Below are positions 1-8,973 of a stretch of 64,000 nucleotides of DNA, piece by piece. The position numbers and the translations under genes are program-made. Source of the stretch: a bacterium (GTDB lineage Bacteria > Sysuimicrobiota > Sysuimicrobiia > Sysuimicrobiales > Segetimicrobiaceae); contig DATGHU010000025.1 of the NCBI GenBank assembly GCA_035307765.1, positions 21,916 to 85,915 of the forward strand, written 5' to 3'. Position 1 is the first letter of the stretch. Each line of letters begins with the position of its first letter. Below the pieces are notes generated by a model. That model saw only the letters and a list, made by a program, of their open reading frames with translations. It had not been told where the DNA came from and ran no database searches.

Positions 1-1
1 G

Positions 2-454
2 GTGGTCGATGTGGCGGCGGCGCGCGCCGAGTTCGAGCGGAGGACCGGCCGGCACGTGCCCATCGTTGCCGACGGCGGGATCGCGGTGGGGGGGGACGTG
101 GCGAAGGCGGTGGCGTGCGGTGCGGACGCAGTGATGCTGGGGAGCCTGCTGGCCAGGGCCGAGGAGGCCCCGGGGCGTGGGTTCCATTGGGGAATGGCGA
201 CGCCCCACGCGGCACTGCCGCGCGGGACGCGCATCCGGGTGGGGACGACCGGAACCGTGAGCGATATCCTCTTCGGCCCGGCACGGGTCGACGACGGTTC
301 GCAGAACCTCGTGGAGGCGCTGCGCACGGCGATGGGCATGTGCGGCGCCCGCACGCTCCGGCAGATGCAGCAGGCGGAGATCATCATCGCCCCGGCACTG
401 TCGACGGAAGGCAAAACGCTGCAGATCGCCCAGCGCGTCGGGCAGGGGCGCTAG
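2..454 (+). CDS. guaB: IMP dehydrogenase family protein, C-terminal part (5' end outside window)
   Basis: This is the last 150 residues of an IMP dehydrogenase/GMP reductase family TIM barrel; the catalytic loop lies before the window. The visible phosphate-binding segment reads [19 protein letters not shown] followed by [12 protein letters not shown], which is the classic IMPDH signature for the strand that holds the IMP phosphate. The tail ([42 protein letters not shown]) looks like the GuaB3/actinobacterial-type IMPDH-related subfamily more than canonical GuaB, so the exact enzymatic role is less certain than the fold. It lies 4 bases upstream of guaA in the same direction, so the pair probably forms a guanine-nucleotide operon (IMP to XMP to GMP). 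Confidence 0.85.
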   Translation: MVDVAAARAEFERRTGRHVPIVADGGIAVGGDVAKAVACGADAVMLGSLLARAEEAPGRGFHWGMATPHAALPRGTRIRVGTTGTVSDILFGPARVDDGSQNLVEALRTAMGMCGARTLRQMQQAEIIIAPALSTEGKTLQIAQRVGQGR

Positions 455-458
455 CGGG

Positions 459-2072
459 ATGAGCCGCACGCTCAAAGAAGGGCGGCCCGCCGGCGGGCAA
501 CGCGAGTCGGGCGCGGCGCAGATCCCCCGGTCGGTCCAGGACTTGGTCGTCGTCCTGGATTTCGGGGCGCAGTACAGCCAACTGATCGCCCGCCGGGTCC
601 GCGAACTGCGCGTGTACAGCCTCATCCTGCCCTTCGACACCCCGCTCGAGGAGCTGAGGGACCTCCGACCGCGGGGGCTGATCCTGTCCGGCGGGCCGGC
701 CAGCGTCTACGATCCTGGCGCCCCCCGGTGCGATCCCGCGTTGTTCGCCTGCGGGATCCCGACCCTCGGGATCTGCTACGGCATGCAGTTGATGGCGCAC
801 AGCCTGGGAGGGCGCACGGGGCCGGCGGGCCGGCGGGAGTACGGGCGCACCCGGTTGTTCGTGGACGAGTCGGAAGGTTCGGACAGAATCTTTCACGGCC
901 TGGAGCGGCGCCTGCTCTGCTGGATGAGCCACGGGGACACGGTCCACGCGCTGCCGGCGGGGTTCGAGACCCTCGCCCACTCCGACCACAGCCCCCACGC
1001 CGCGATCGCCGATCGCGTCCGGCGGCTGTACGGCCTGCAGTTTCACCCGGAGGTCTCCCACACCCCCTGGGGTACCGACGTCCTGCGGAACTTCCTCTAC
1101 GAGGTCTGCGGGTGCGCCGCGTCGTGGTCGATGACCTCGTTTACCGAGCGCGCCGTGGAGGAGATCCGCGACCAGATCACGACCGGGCGCGCGATCTGTG
1201 CCCTCTCCGGCGGGGTAGATTCGGCCGCGGCCGCCGGGCTCGCCTTCCGCGCCATCGGCGACCGGCTGACCTGTGTCTTCGTCGACCACGGTCTCTTGCG
1301 CCGGGGTGAGGCCGCGCAGGTCGTCGAGGTCTTCCGCGACCACTTCGGGGTCCATCTCGTCCACGTGGACGCGCGCGCCCGCTTTTTGGCGCGGCTGACG
1401 GACGTCGCCGATCCGGAACGGAAGCGCACCCTGATCGGCAACGAGTTCATCACGGTCTTTGCCGAGGAGGCCGTCCGGATCGGGCGGCCGGAGTTTCTCG
1501 TGCAGGGGACCCTCTACCCCGATGTCATCGAGAGCGGCACCCGCACCGCCGCCCGGATCAAGACCCACCACAACGTCGGCGGGCTGCCCGCCGAGATGCC
1601 GTTCCGGCTGGTCGAGCCGCTGCGCACCCTGTTCAAGGACGAGGTGCGCCTGGTCGCCCGCTCGCTGGGGCTGCCCGAGGAGATGGTGTGGCGCCACCCG
1701 TTTCCGGGACCGGGGCTCGCCATCCGGGTGCTCGGCGAGGTGACCGAGGATCGGCTGGCGATCCTCCGGGAGGCGGACGCGATCGTCACCGAGGAGATCG
1801 GCCGGAGCGGATTGGGGCGGGAGCTGTGGCAGGCCTTCGCCGTCCTCCTGCCCGTCCACTCCGTGGGCGTGGCCGGGGACGCCCGGACCTACGGGCACGT
1901 CGTCGCGGTCCGGGCGGTAACCAGTCAGGATGGGATGACGGCGGACTGGGCCCGGCTGCCCGCCGACCTGCTGGAGACGATCAGCAACCGCATCACGGGA
2001 GAGGTTCGAGGGTGTAGCCGCGTCGTCTACGACATCAGCAGCAAACCGCCTGCTACAATAGAATGGGAATGA
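459..2072 (+). CDS. guaA: GMP synthase (glutamine-hydrolysing)
   Basis: The enzyme converts XMP to GMP using ATP and glutamine-derived ammonia in the cytoplasm. The 537 residues show a class I glutamine amidotransferase domain (about residues 30-220) with the nucleophile Cys106 in GICYGMQ and a later QFHPEVSHT histidine/glutamate motif. An ATP pyrophosphatase domain follows with the PP-loop SGGVDSA (about 249-255), and the family C-terminus [14 protein letters not shown] is intact. The first 28 residues form an extra basic/polar leader relative to common GuaA proteins, so a later start is possible. The gene starts 4 bases after the IMPDH-family gene and its end overlaps the promoter and start region of the helicase gene. 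Confidence 0.97.
   Translation: MSRTLKEGRPAGGQRESGAAQIPRSVQDLVVVLDFGAQYSQLIARRVRELRVYSLILPFDTPLEELRDLRPRGLILSGGPASVYDPGAPRCDPALFACGIPTLGICYGMQLMAHSLGGRTGPAGRREYGRTRLFVDESEGSDRIFHGLERRLLCWMSHGDTVHALPAGFETLAHSDHSPHAAIADRVRRLYGLQFHPEVSHTPWGTDVLRNFLYEVCGCAASWSMTSFTERAVEEIRDQITTGRAICALSGGVDSAAAAGLAFRAIGDRLTCVFVDHGLLRRGEAAQVVEVFRDHFGVHLVHVDARARFLARLTDVADPERKRTLIGNEFITVFAEEAVRIGRPEFLVQGTLYPDVIESGTRTAARIKTHHNVGGLPAEMPFRLVEPLRTLFKDEVRLVARSLGLPEEMVWRHPFPGPGLAIRVLGEVTEDRLAILREADAIVTEEIGRSGLGRELWQAFAVLLPVHSVGVAGDARTYGHVVAVRAVTSQDGMTADWARLPADLLETISNRITGEVRGCSRVVYDISSKPPATIEWE
2051..2059 (+). promoter_or_regulatory. Extended -10 promoter of pcrA inside the guaA 3' end
   Basis: TGC-TACAAT is an extended -10 element lying inside the last codons of guaA. 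The ATG at 2069 is 9 nt after it (leaderless spacing), and a GGAGG at 2081-2085 precedes a GTG at 2090. No convincing -35 is visible. Confidence 0.5.
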
Positions 2073-2089
2073 TCTCGAGAGGAGGGGCC

Positions 2090-4288
2090 GTGGATTCATT
2101 CACGAGGCCCGCTCCCGATTTTGATGCCCTGCTCAACCCCGCGCAGCGCGAAGCGGTCGGGCACGGGGACGGACCGCTGCTCATCCTCGCCGGGGCCGGC
2201 TCCGGGAAGACCCGCGTCCTGACATACCGGATCGCCGCCCTGATCCGAGACCGCGGCGTTCCGCCGCAGCGGATCCTGGCGGTGACGTTTACCAACAAAG
2301 CCGCCGGCGAGATGCGCGAGCGGGTGGAGCGGTTGGTCGGGCTGCCGATTGCCCGCGCGGTGTGGATGGGGACGTTTCATGCGATCTGCAGCCGGATCCT
2401 CCGCCGCTCGGGGGCTCCCGTGGGGGTGGACCCCCGGTTTACCATCTACGACACCGATGACCAGCGGGCGATGATGCGCGAGGTGATCCGGACACTCGAC
2501 GTCGACGACCGCCAGTTTCCTCCGGCCGCGGTCTTGGCGGCGGTGGGCCGCGCGAAGAACGAGCTCGTGGACCACGTCGCTTTCGCCAGGCGGGCGGAGA
2601 CCACTCGCGACGAGGTGCTCGGCAAACTCTACGCCGCCTACCAGCGGCGGCTGGATGAGTGCCACGCCCTCGACTTCGACGATCTCCTCGTCCGGACGGT
2701 GCAGCTGCTGCGCGAGCACCCGGCGACGCTGGCGGAGTACCAAGGACGCTTTCGGCACCTCCTGGTGGACGAGTACCAGGATACCAACCATGCCCAGTAC
2801 CTGTTCCTCAGCCTGCTGGCGCAGGCGCACCGGAACGTCTGCGTCGTCGGGGACGACGATCAGGCGATCTACCGGTGGCGGGGGGCGGATGTCCGCAACA
2901 TCCTCGAGTTCGAACGGGACTACCCGGATGCCCGCGTCATCAAGCTGGAACAGAACTACCGGTCGACCGGCCACATCCTCGCCGCCGCGGCGGCGGTGAT
3001 CCGCCACAACCCGCACCGGCACACCAAGGCCTTGTGGACCGAGAACGGGGAGGGGGACCCCGTCGTACTCTACGAGGCGTTCGACGGGTACGACGAGGCG
3101 CGGTACGTGGGGGATCTCATCCGGGCGCACCGGACGGCGGGGGGACAGGCCGGCGAGATCGCGATCCTCTACCGGACGAACGCGCAGTCCCGCCAGTTCG
3201 AGGAGACGTTCCTGCGGCTCGGCATCCCGTATCAGATCGTCGGCGGCCTCCGGTTCTACGAGCGCGCCGAGGTCAAGGATCTCCTCGCCTATCTTCGGCT
3301 CGCGTACAATCAGGCGGACGAGGCCAGCCTGCGGCGGGTGATCAACGTGCCGCGGCGGGGGATCGGCGAGGGGACGGTGCGCCGGCTGGAGACGTGGGCC
3401 CGGGCCGAGGGGCGCTCGCTGTGGGAGGCCCTGCGCGCCGGGGAGGCGGGGCTCGCTCCCCACCTCCACCGCGCCGCCGCCGAGTTCGCCGCCCTGATCG
3501 ACGGATTGAGCCGGTACGCCGCCGAGCATTCCGCCCGCGATGTGCTGGTGCATGCCGTCGACGCGACCGGCTACCGCCGGATGCTGGAGGCCGAAGGGAC
3601 GGACGAGGCCTACGCCCGGCTGGAGAACCTCGACGAGTTGGCGGCGGTGGCGGAGGAGGTCGAGGTGACGATCGGGGAGCCGACGCTGGAGGCGTTTCTC
3701 CAGCACCTCGCGCTGATCACCGACGTCGATGCGCTGCAGGACCGCACGGACCGCGTGACCCTGATGACCCTGCACAGCGCGAAGGGGCTGGAATTCCCGG
3801 TGGTGGTGCTGGCGGGGATGGAAGAGGGGCTCTTCCCCCACGTCCGTTCGCTGGAGGAAGAGGCGAGCCTGGAGGAGGAGCGGCGCCTGTGCTATGTGGG
3901 CATGACACGCGCCCGCCGACGGCTGATCCTGACCTACGCCCACCAGCGGGCGGCGTTCGGCCCGGCCCGGCCCGGGCTGCCCTCGCGGTTTCTGGCTGAG
4001 GTTCCCGCGGAATTGCTCACGCGCGCCGCGACCCCCCGTACGCCGACCGGCGACTGGCCCGATGAAGATCGGCCGGTCCCCGAGGTGGCGGTGGGCGATG
4101 TCGTCCGGCACAAGACCTTCGGCACCGGCCGCGTGCTCGAGGTCGACGGCGAGGGCCCCCGGGCGATCATCACCGTTCGGTTCGATGAGGTCGGCACGAA
4201 GCGCCTCGCCCTGGGCTACGCCCCGTTGCAGGTCACGGGCGGCGGGCGGGAATCATCCGCCGACCAGGCGAATATTCGGAATACCTGA
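2090..4288 (+). CDS. pcrA: UvrD/PcrA-type superfamily 1 DNA helicase
   Basis: This 3'-5' DNA helicase acts in nucleotide excision repair (removing UvrC and the cut oligonucleotide) and in clearing recombination intermediates. All SF1A motifs are visible in order: Q-motif LNPAQREAV, Walker A AGAGSGKT, motif II DEYQDT, motif III GDDDQAIYRWRGAD, motif IV QNYRST, motif V TLHSAKGLEF and motif VI YVGMTRARRRL. The C-terminus has the PcrA Tudor-like segment (VAVGDVVRHKTFGTGRVLEV) that contacts RNA polymerase in family members. I chose GTG 2090 because GGAGG lies five bases upstream, giving 732 residues. The in-frame ATGs at 2063 and 2069 are alternatives, and 2069 would suit a leaderless transcript from the -10 at 2054-2059. 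Confidence 0.95.
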   Translation: MDSFTRPAPDFDALLNPAQREAVGHGDGPLLILAGAGSGKTRVLTYRIAALIRDRGVPPQRILAVTFTNKAAGEMRERVERLVGLPIARAVWMGTFHAICSRILRRSGAPVGVDPRFTIYDTDDQRAMMREVIRTLDVDDRQFPPAAVLAAVGRAKNELVDHVAFARRAETTRDEVLGKLYAAYQRRLDECHALDFDDLLVRTVQLLREHPATLAEYQGRFRHLLVDEYQDTNHAQYLFLSLLAQAHRNVCVVGDDDQAIYRWRGADVRNILEFERDYPDARVIKLEQNYRSTGHILAAAAAVIRHNPHRHTKALWTENGEGDPVVLYEAFDGYDEARYVGDLIRAHRTAGGQAGEIAILYRTNAQSRQFEETFLRLGIPYQIVGGLRFYERAEVKDLLAYLRLAYNQADEASLRRVINVPRRGIGEGTVRRLETWARAEGRSLWEALRAGEAGLAPHLHRAAAEFAALIDGLSRYAAEHSARDVLVHAVDATGYRRMLEAEGTDEAYARLENLDELAAVAEEVEVTIGEPTLEAFLQHLALITDVDALQDRTDRVTLMTLHSAKGLEFPVVVLAGMEEGLFPHVRSLEEEASLEEERRLCYVGMTRARRRLILTYAHQRAAFGPARPGLPSRFLAEVPAELLTRAATPRTPTGDWPDEDRPVPEVAVGDVVRHKTFGTGRVLEVDGEGPRAIITVRFDEVGTKRLALGYAPLQVTGGGRESSADQANIRNT

Positions 4289-4366
4289 AGATGCGGATGA
4301 CCTCGCGTGCGGCGGCGTGATCCCGAGCGAGCCCAGCAGCCGCGCACCAGGAAGGAGCCCCTCGAC

Positions 4367-6094
4367 GTGAGAGCCCTCGCCATCTTTTGCCTCCTGGCGG
4401 CAACCGTTGCCATCCCCCCAGTGGTTGGTGCTGCGCCGCCGTCGCTGGGGCTTCCGGGGCTGCCGCACCCCAAGGTGATGGTGGGCGAGCCCGGGCGTTT
4501 CGGGGGGACGTTCCTCGACGCCCAGGTCAGCGACCCGCGAACCTTCAACCCCATCCTTGTTCAGGAATCCACCTCATCCGGACCGATCGGGAACCTGTTC
4601 GAGGGGTTGGTCGAGGACAACGGGGAAACGACCGAGACCGAGCCCGCCCTGGCCGAGTCCTGGACGACCAGCAAGGACGGCCGTACGTGGACGTTCGTGC
4701 TGCGCAAGGGGATCGAGTGGACCGATGGGGTGCCGTTCACGGCGGACGACGTGGCGTTTACGTTTCAGGTCATCTACGACAAACAGATCCCCAACAGCCT
4801 GAAGGACGTCCTGAGCGTAGAAGGCAGGCCGATCCAGGTCGACAAAGTCGATGCGTGGACCGTGCGCTTCCGCACCGCCGTTCCCTTCGGCCCCTTCCTG
4901 CGGCAGATCGGCGTCCCGATCATTCCGAAGCACAAGCTGCTGGCGGCCTACACGGCGGGGAAGTTCAACCAGACCTGGGGGGTGAATACACCGCCGCGCG
5001 ACCTGGTCGGTACCGGTCCGTACATCATGACCGAGTACAAGCCGGCGCAGCGCTTCTTCTATACGCGAAACCCGCACTACTGGCGGGTCGATCAGGCCGG
5101 GCACCGCCTGCCCTACATCGACAAGGTCGTCCTGACGATCGTGCCGGACGCCAACGCCAGCCGGCTGCTGTTCCAGCAGGGAGGCACCGACGAGTACGGG
5201 ATCCGGCCGCGGGAGTACGCCGAGTTCAAGCGGGGCGAGCGCGCCGGCCACTACACCGTGTACGACGGCGGGCCGACGTTCGGCACCGAGTTCCTGACCT
5301 TCAACGAGAACCCCCAAGGCGGCCTGGCCGACTACAAGCTGAAGTGGTTCCAGAACCAGAAGTTCCGCCAGGGGGTGGCCTACGCGATCGACCGGCAGGC
5401 GATCATCGCCCAAGTCTACGCCGGCCACGCCATCCCCCAGTACGGGCCGGAGAGCCCGGCCGACAAGTTCTTCTTCGACCCCCACGTGATGTCGTACCCC
5501 TACGACCTCGACCGGGCGGCGGCGACCCTGGCGGAGGCCGGGCTGAAGAAAGGGCCGGACGGTGTCCTCCGCGACGCGGAGGGCCATGCGGTGCAGTTTA
5601 TCATCAGCACGAACTCCGACAACCCCGACCGCGTGGCGATCGGCAACATCATCCGCCAGGACCTCGAGCGCCTGGGGATGCAGGTGACGCTGGCGCCGGA
5701 GGCGTTCAACACGTTGGTGAACAAGCTGGTGGAGTCGTACAAGTGGGAAGCGATGGTGATGGGCCTCACCGGCGGCATCGAACCCCACAGCGGGCAGAAC
5801 GTCTGGAAGTCGTCGGGCACCCTGCACATGTGGTATCCGAAGGAGCCCAAACCGGCGACGCCGTGGGAGGCGCAGGTGGACCGGTACTTCGACCTCGCCG
5901 CCACCACGGTGAACCAGAACCTGCGCAAGGACGATTACGACAAGTACCAGGCGATCGTGGCCGAGCAGGTTCCGTTCATCTACACCGCGATTCCGAACGC
6001 GTACATCGCGGTGCGCAATCGGTTCGGGAACATCAGGTACACCGCGTTTGGCGGTCCCTTCTGGAACTTCCCGGTGATCTACATCAAGCCCTGA
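4367..6094 (+). CDS. Peptide/nickel-type ABC transporter substrate-binding protein (family 5), copy 1
   Basis: This is an exported solute receptor of the DppA/OppA family, 575 residues from the chosen GTG. The start has AAGGAG nine bases upstream, and the N-terminus (VRALAIFCLLAATVAIPPV) is a clear signal peptide ending near VGAAPP. Family signatures follow: PALAESWTTSKDGRTWTFVLRKGI, FTADDVAFTFQ, GTGPYIMTEYKPAQ and a late VAYAIDRQAIIAQVYAG. The longer frame opening at 4307 adds an unlikely charged leader. It is followed by a permease pair (6211-8328) and is expected to feed it. Substrate cannot be read from sequence; peptides, glycosides and opines are all known for this family. Confidence 0.9.
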   Translation: MRALAIFCLLAATVAIPPVVGAAPPSLGLPGLPHPKVMVGEPGRFGGTFLDAQVSDPRTFNPILVQESTSSGPIGNLFEGLVEDNGETTETEPALAESWTTSKDGRTWTFVLRKGIEWTDGVPFTADDVAFTFQVIYDKQIPNSLKDVLSVEGRPIQVDKVDAWTVRFRTAVPFGPFLRQIGVPIIPKHKLLAAYTAGKFNQTWGVNTPPRDLVGTGPYIMTEYKPAQRFFYTRNPHYWRVDQAGHRLPYIDKVVLTIVPDANASRLLFQQGGTDEYGIRPREYAEFKRGERAGHYTVYDGGPTFGTEFLTFNENPQGGLADYKLKWFQNQKFRQGVAYAIDRQAIIAQVYAGHAIPQYGPESPADKFFFDPHVMSYPYDLDRAAATLAEAGLKKGPDGVLRDAEGHAVQFIISTNSDNPDRVAIGNIIRQDLERLGMQVTLAPEAFNTLVNKLVESYKWEAMVMGLTGGIEPHSGQNVWKSSGTLHMWYPKEPKPATPWEAQVDRYFDLAATTVNQNLRKDDYDKYQAIVAEQVPFIYTAIPNAYIAVRNRFGNIRYTAFGGPFWNFPVIYIKP

Positions 6095-6153
6095 TGCGGC
6101 ATCGTGGCGGTCGGGCACGGCGCAACGGCGTGAGCGCGGGAGAGGGTGGGGGA

Positions 6154-6169
6154 GGCGGGCCGGCCCGCC
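6154..6169 (+). repeat. Perfect GC palindrome between binding protein and permease
   Basis: GGCGGGCCGGCCCGCC is a 16-base perfect palindrome in the 116-base gap between the substrate-binding protein and dppB-type genes. It has no U-tract, so it is more likely an mRNA-stabilising or attenuating hairpin than a true terminator. The same GGGCCGGCCC core recurs at the second binding-protein/permease junction (12958-12986). Confidence 0.5.
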
Positions 6170-6210
6170 CGTCCCGACGGCGGCCCTAGGGCGGGTCCTC
6201 CCCCTCGACC

Positions 6211-7185
6211 ATGATTCGGTACATCATCCGCCGGGTGATCCTGCTGGGCCCCCTGCTCGTGGGGATCACCTTCGTGTCCTGGGCGGCGATCCAGCTAGCC
6301 AAAGGCTCGGGAGACTATTTCCAGGCGCTCGTCCTCCAGTACCCGCAGATCAGCCCGGCCACGATCGCCGGGCTCCGCGCCCGCTTCGGGATGGATCAGC
6401 CGCCCTGGATTCAGTACCTGCGGTGGCTCTGGAACATCCTCCATCTGGATTTCGGACTGTCCTTTGCCTACCAGGTGCCGGTGACCTGGCTGATCGCGAG
6501 CCGGGCGCTCAACACCCTGCTCCTCTCCATTACCTCGCTCGTCGTCGCCTGGTCGATCGCCATCCCGGTCGGCATCTACTCGGCCGTGCACCAGTACTCG
6601 ATCGCGGATGGGGTGTTCAGCGCCGCCGCGTTCATCGCCATCTCCATCCCGAGCTTCTTCAGTGCGCTGCTGCTGCTGTACGCGGCGTTTTGGACGCACC
6701 TCGTGCCGCTGCAGGGGCTCACCAGCGTCTACTACGACGGCCTCCCCTGGTACGGCAAGATGCTCGACATCGCCTGGCACCTCATCCTGCCGACGATCGC
6801 CCTCGGCGTCTTCTCCGTCGGTGGGTTGATGCGGTACATGCGCACCAATCTGCTCGACGTCCTGAGGGCCGATTACGTGAAGACCGCCCGGGCCAAGGGC
6901 GTCCCCGAGCGCCGGGTTATTTTCCGCCACGCCGTCCGGAACGCCATCAATCCGCTGGTGACCCTCTTCGGATTTGAGCTGGGCGGCCTGCTGAGCGGCG
7001 CCGCGTTTGTGGAGAACATCCTGGGATACCCGGGGCTTGGCCGGCTCATTCTGGAGGCCCTCCTGAAGAAGGACATCTTTGTGGTGATGGGGAGCCTGCT
7101 GCTCGGCAGCGTCCTGCTGATCCTCGGCAATCTCACCGCGGACATCCTGCTCGCCTACGTGGATCCGCGGATCCGGTATGATTGA
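6211..7185 (+). CDS. ABC transporter permease, DppB type, copy 1
   Basis: This is one half of the membrane channel of a peptide-type importer, 324 residues. It begins MIRYIIRRVILLGPLLVGITFVSW, the usual first transmembrane helix, and carries about six membrane segments. The EAA-loop signature typical of DppB proteins is present near the C-terminus (DYVKTARAKGVPERRVIFRHAVRNAI), which docks on the ATPase. The C-terminal DILLAYVDPRIRYD is also standard. It is separated by 12 bases from the DppC-type gene and preceded by a GC palindrome, which could lower permease output relative to the receptor. Confidence 0.95.
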   Translation: MIRYIIRRVILLGPLLVGITFVSWAAIQLAKGSGDYFQALVLQYPQISPATIAGLRARFGMDQPPWIQYLRWLWNILHLDFGLSFAYQVPVTWLIASRALNTLLLSITSLVVAWSIAIPVGIYSAVHQYSIADGVFSAAAFIAISIPSFFSALLLLYAAFWTHLVPLQGLTSVYYDGLPWYGKMLDIAWHLILPTIALGVFSVGGLMRYMRTNLLDVLRADYVKTARAKGVPERRVIFRHAVRNAINPLVTLFGFELGGLLSGAAFVENILGYPGLGRLILEALLKKDIFVVMGSLLLGSVLLILGNLTADILLAYVDPRIRYD

Positions 7186-7197
7186 GCGGACCCGCTA

Positions 7198-8328
7198 GTG
7201 GCGCGAGACCTGGCCGCCGCGCGATCGGCCGCGCAGCAGCAGCGGGAGGCGGCGCGCGCCCGCACACCGCTGCAGTTGGCCTGGCGGCAGCTGCGGCGCC
7301 ACAGGCTGGCCCTGCTCAGCGGGGCGGCGCTGGTCGTCATCTACGCCGTCATGGTGTTCGCCGAGTTCCTGGCCCCCTACGCCCTCGACTTCTCCGATCG
7401 GACCCTGTTCTACGCGCCCCCGGTGGGGGTGCACCTCGTCGATGCGCGGGGGCGGTGGCACGCGCGCCCGTTCGTCTACGCCTACCGCCTGGTCGATCCG
7501 GATCTCCGCCTCTACGGGCCCGACACCTCGCGCACCTACGACATCCACTTCTTCGTCCGGGGGTTCCGCTACCGGCTGCTCTGGGTCGTCCCGACCGACG
7601 TCCACCTGATGGGCGTCGACGACCCGGCGCGGCTCTTCCTCTTCGGCAGCGATCAGTTCGGCCGGGACCTGCTCTCCCGGATGCTCTCCGGCAGCCGGGT
7701 CTCGCTGATGATCGGCCTGTTGGTGGTCCTGATCACCTTTCCGATCGGGCTGATCCTCGGGGGGATCGCCGGCTTCTACGGCGGATGGATCGACAACGTC
7801 ATCATGCGGTCGGTCGAAGTGCTGGCCTCGTTTCCGACCTTCTATCTCCTGCTCACCCTGGCGACGGTGCTGCCGGCGACCCTCAGCAGTGCGGCCCGGC
7901 TGTTCATGATCGCCGCGGTGTTCAGCCTGGTGGGCTGGGGGGGGCTCGCCCGCATCATCAGGGGATTGGTGCTCAGCATCCGGGAGCTGGAGTTCGTGCT
8001 CGCCGCCCGGGCCGGGGGGTTGAACGATTTGCGCGTGATCACCCGGCACATCCTCCCCAGCACGTCCTCCTACGTCATCGTCGCCGCGACGCTGACGATT
8101 CCGGGGGTGATCCTGGGGGAGAGCGGGCTCTCCTATCTCGGCATCGGCGTCCAGGAGCCCAGCACCAGCTGGGGCCTCCTGCTCGCCCAGGCCCAGAGCA
8201 TCGACGTCCTCACGCAGTTCCCCTGGCTGCTCCTGCCGGGGCTCGCCATCGTGCTGGTGATCCTCTTCTATAACTTTTTCGGGGATGGTGTTCGAGATGC
8301 CCTCGACCCACGGCAGCGCTCCTCGTAA
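7198..8328 (+). CDS. ABC transporter permease, DppC type, copy 1
   Basis: This is the second channel subunit, 376 residues, starting at GTG 12 bases after the DppB stop. The N-terminus has the DppC cytoplasmic leader followed by WRQLRRHRLALLSGAALVVIYAV. A periplasmic insert of roughly 100 residues (DLRLYGPDTSRTYDIHFF region) is longer than in the compact DppC of copy 2. The FGSDQFGRDLLSRMLSGSR motif and the EAA loop (ELEFVLAARAGGLNDLRVITRHILP) are intact. The frame ends 32 bases after the start of the small downstream gene, so translation of the two is probably coupled. Confidence 0.93.
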   Translation: MARDLAAARSAAQQQREAARARTPLQLAWRQLRRHRLALLSGAALVVIYAVMVFAEFLAPYALDFSDRTLFYAPPVGVHLVDARGRWHARPFVYAYRLVDPDLRLYGPDTSRTYDIHFFVRGFRYRLLWVVPTDVHLMGVDDPARLFLFGSDQFGRDLLSRMLSGSRVSLMIGLLVVLITFPIGLILGGIAGFYGGWIDNVIMRSVEVLASFPTFYLLLTLATVLPATLSSAARLFMIAAVFSLVGWGGLARIIRGLVLSIRELEFVLAARAGGLNDLRVITRHILPSTSSYVIVAATLTIPGVILGESGLSYLGIGVQEPSTSWGLLLAQAQSIDVLTQFPWLLLPGLAIVLVILFYNFFGDGVRDALDPRQRSS

Positions 8329-8806
8329 GACGGCGACCCGCCCCCGGCGGGGGCTCCCCCTCGTCCCCGCCGCGATCGCCCTGGTCTTGGTCATCGTGGG
8401 CGGGGTCGTCGTCTGGAATCGGATCGCTCGGGTCCAGGAGGGGGTGGTGGTGCCTCCGGTGCCGCAGGGGGTCACCAGGGATCCGGCCACCCGAGCGCGC
8501 GGGGCCGTGGTCAGCATCTCGGGGGAGGAAAGCCATCCGCGCGCCACCTACGATCCGGCGGCGGGGACGGTGACCGTGCGCTTTCAGTCCAAGTACTACG
8601 ACCCCAAGCACACCGCGGCGCTCAACCGGCAGTACCTGGCGACGGAGGGCCGGCTGGTCGTCCAGTTGATCCTGTACAACGACCCCGAGATCGGCCGGGC
8701 CGTCGTCGACCTGTACCAGGGCCGGCGGCTGCTGGCCACCGTGGGGGGGGGCCCGGCGAATTCCTACAACGACTATACGGTTCAGTATCCGAAGGATCTC
8801 CCCTGA
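8297..8806 (+). CDS. Small membrane-anchored protein of unknown function in the transporter operon
   Basis: I do not recognise a family. The 169-residue protein has a basic N-terminus, one hydrophobic helix (LPLVPAAIALVLVIVGGVVVW) and a soluble domain of about 120 residues, predicted outside the membrane (N-in signal anchor). The extracellular part contains SKYYDPKHTAALNRQYLATEG and a repeated beta-like pattern (RLVVQLILYND, VVDLYQGRRLLATV). The start at 8297 overlaps the DppC reading frame in another frame by 32 bases; an upstream in-frame ATG at 8285 is the alternative. Its position between permease and ATPase genes suggests an accessory role in the same uptake system, but this is inference. 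Confidence 0.65.
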   Translation: MPSTHGSAPRKTATRPRRGLPLVPAAIALVLVIVGGVVVWNRIARVQEGVVVPPVPQGVTRDPATRARGAVVSISGEESHPRATYDPAAGTVTVRFQSKYYDPKHTAALNRQYLATEGRLVVQLILYNDPEIGRAVVDLYQGRRLLATVGGGPANSYNDYTVQYPKDLP

Positions 8807-8908
8807 GGCCCTTCGGGCGGCGTCCGGGGGAGGCTCCCGTGACGCAAGCGGAGCGCTCCCCGGGCCCACAGGCCAGCGGCGGCGGGGAGAGGATTTGAGA
8901 GGAGCCTA

Positions 8909-8935
8909 ATGGAATGGTGCCGTGTTGATGGGTGA
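8909..8935 (+). CDS. Possible 8-codon leader peptide upstream of dppD-type gene
   Basis: ATG at 8909 follows a good GAGAGGAG ribosome site at 8897-8904 and encodes MEWCRVDG before a TGA. The downstream half of the tiny frame overlaps the left arm of a stem-loop (8917-8951), the arrangement expected of translational attenuation. No conservation evidence is available from one sequence, so this is tentative. Confidence 0.3.
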   Translation: MEWCRVDG

Positions 8936-8951
8936 TGCATAACACCGGCAC
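8917..8951 (+). promoter_or_regulatory. Stem-loop before the ATPase gene
   Basis: GTGCCGTGTT (8917-8926) pairs with AACACCGGCAC (8941-8951) with one bulged C and a 14-base loop. It sits 23 bases before the GTG start of the DppD-type ATPase and overlaps the putative leader peptide. Confidence 0.4.
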
Positions 8952-8973
8952 AAGGCCCGGGGAGGGGTGACGG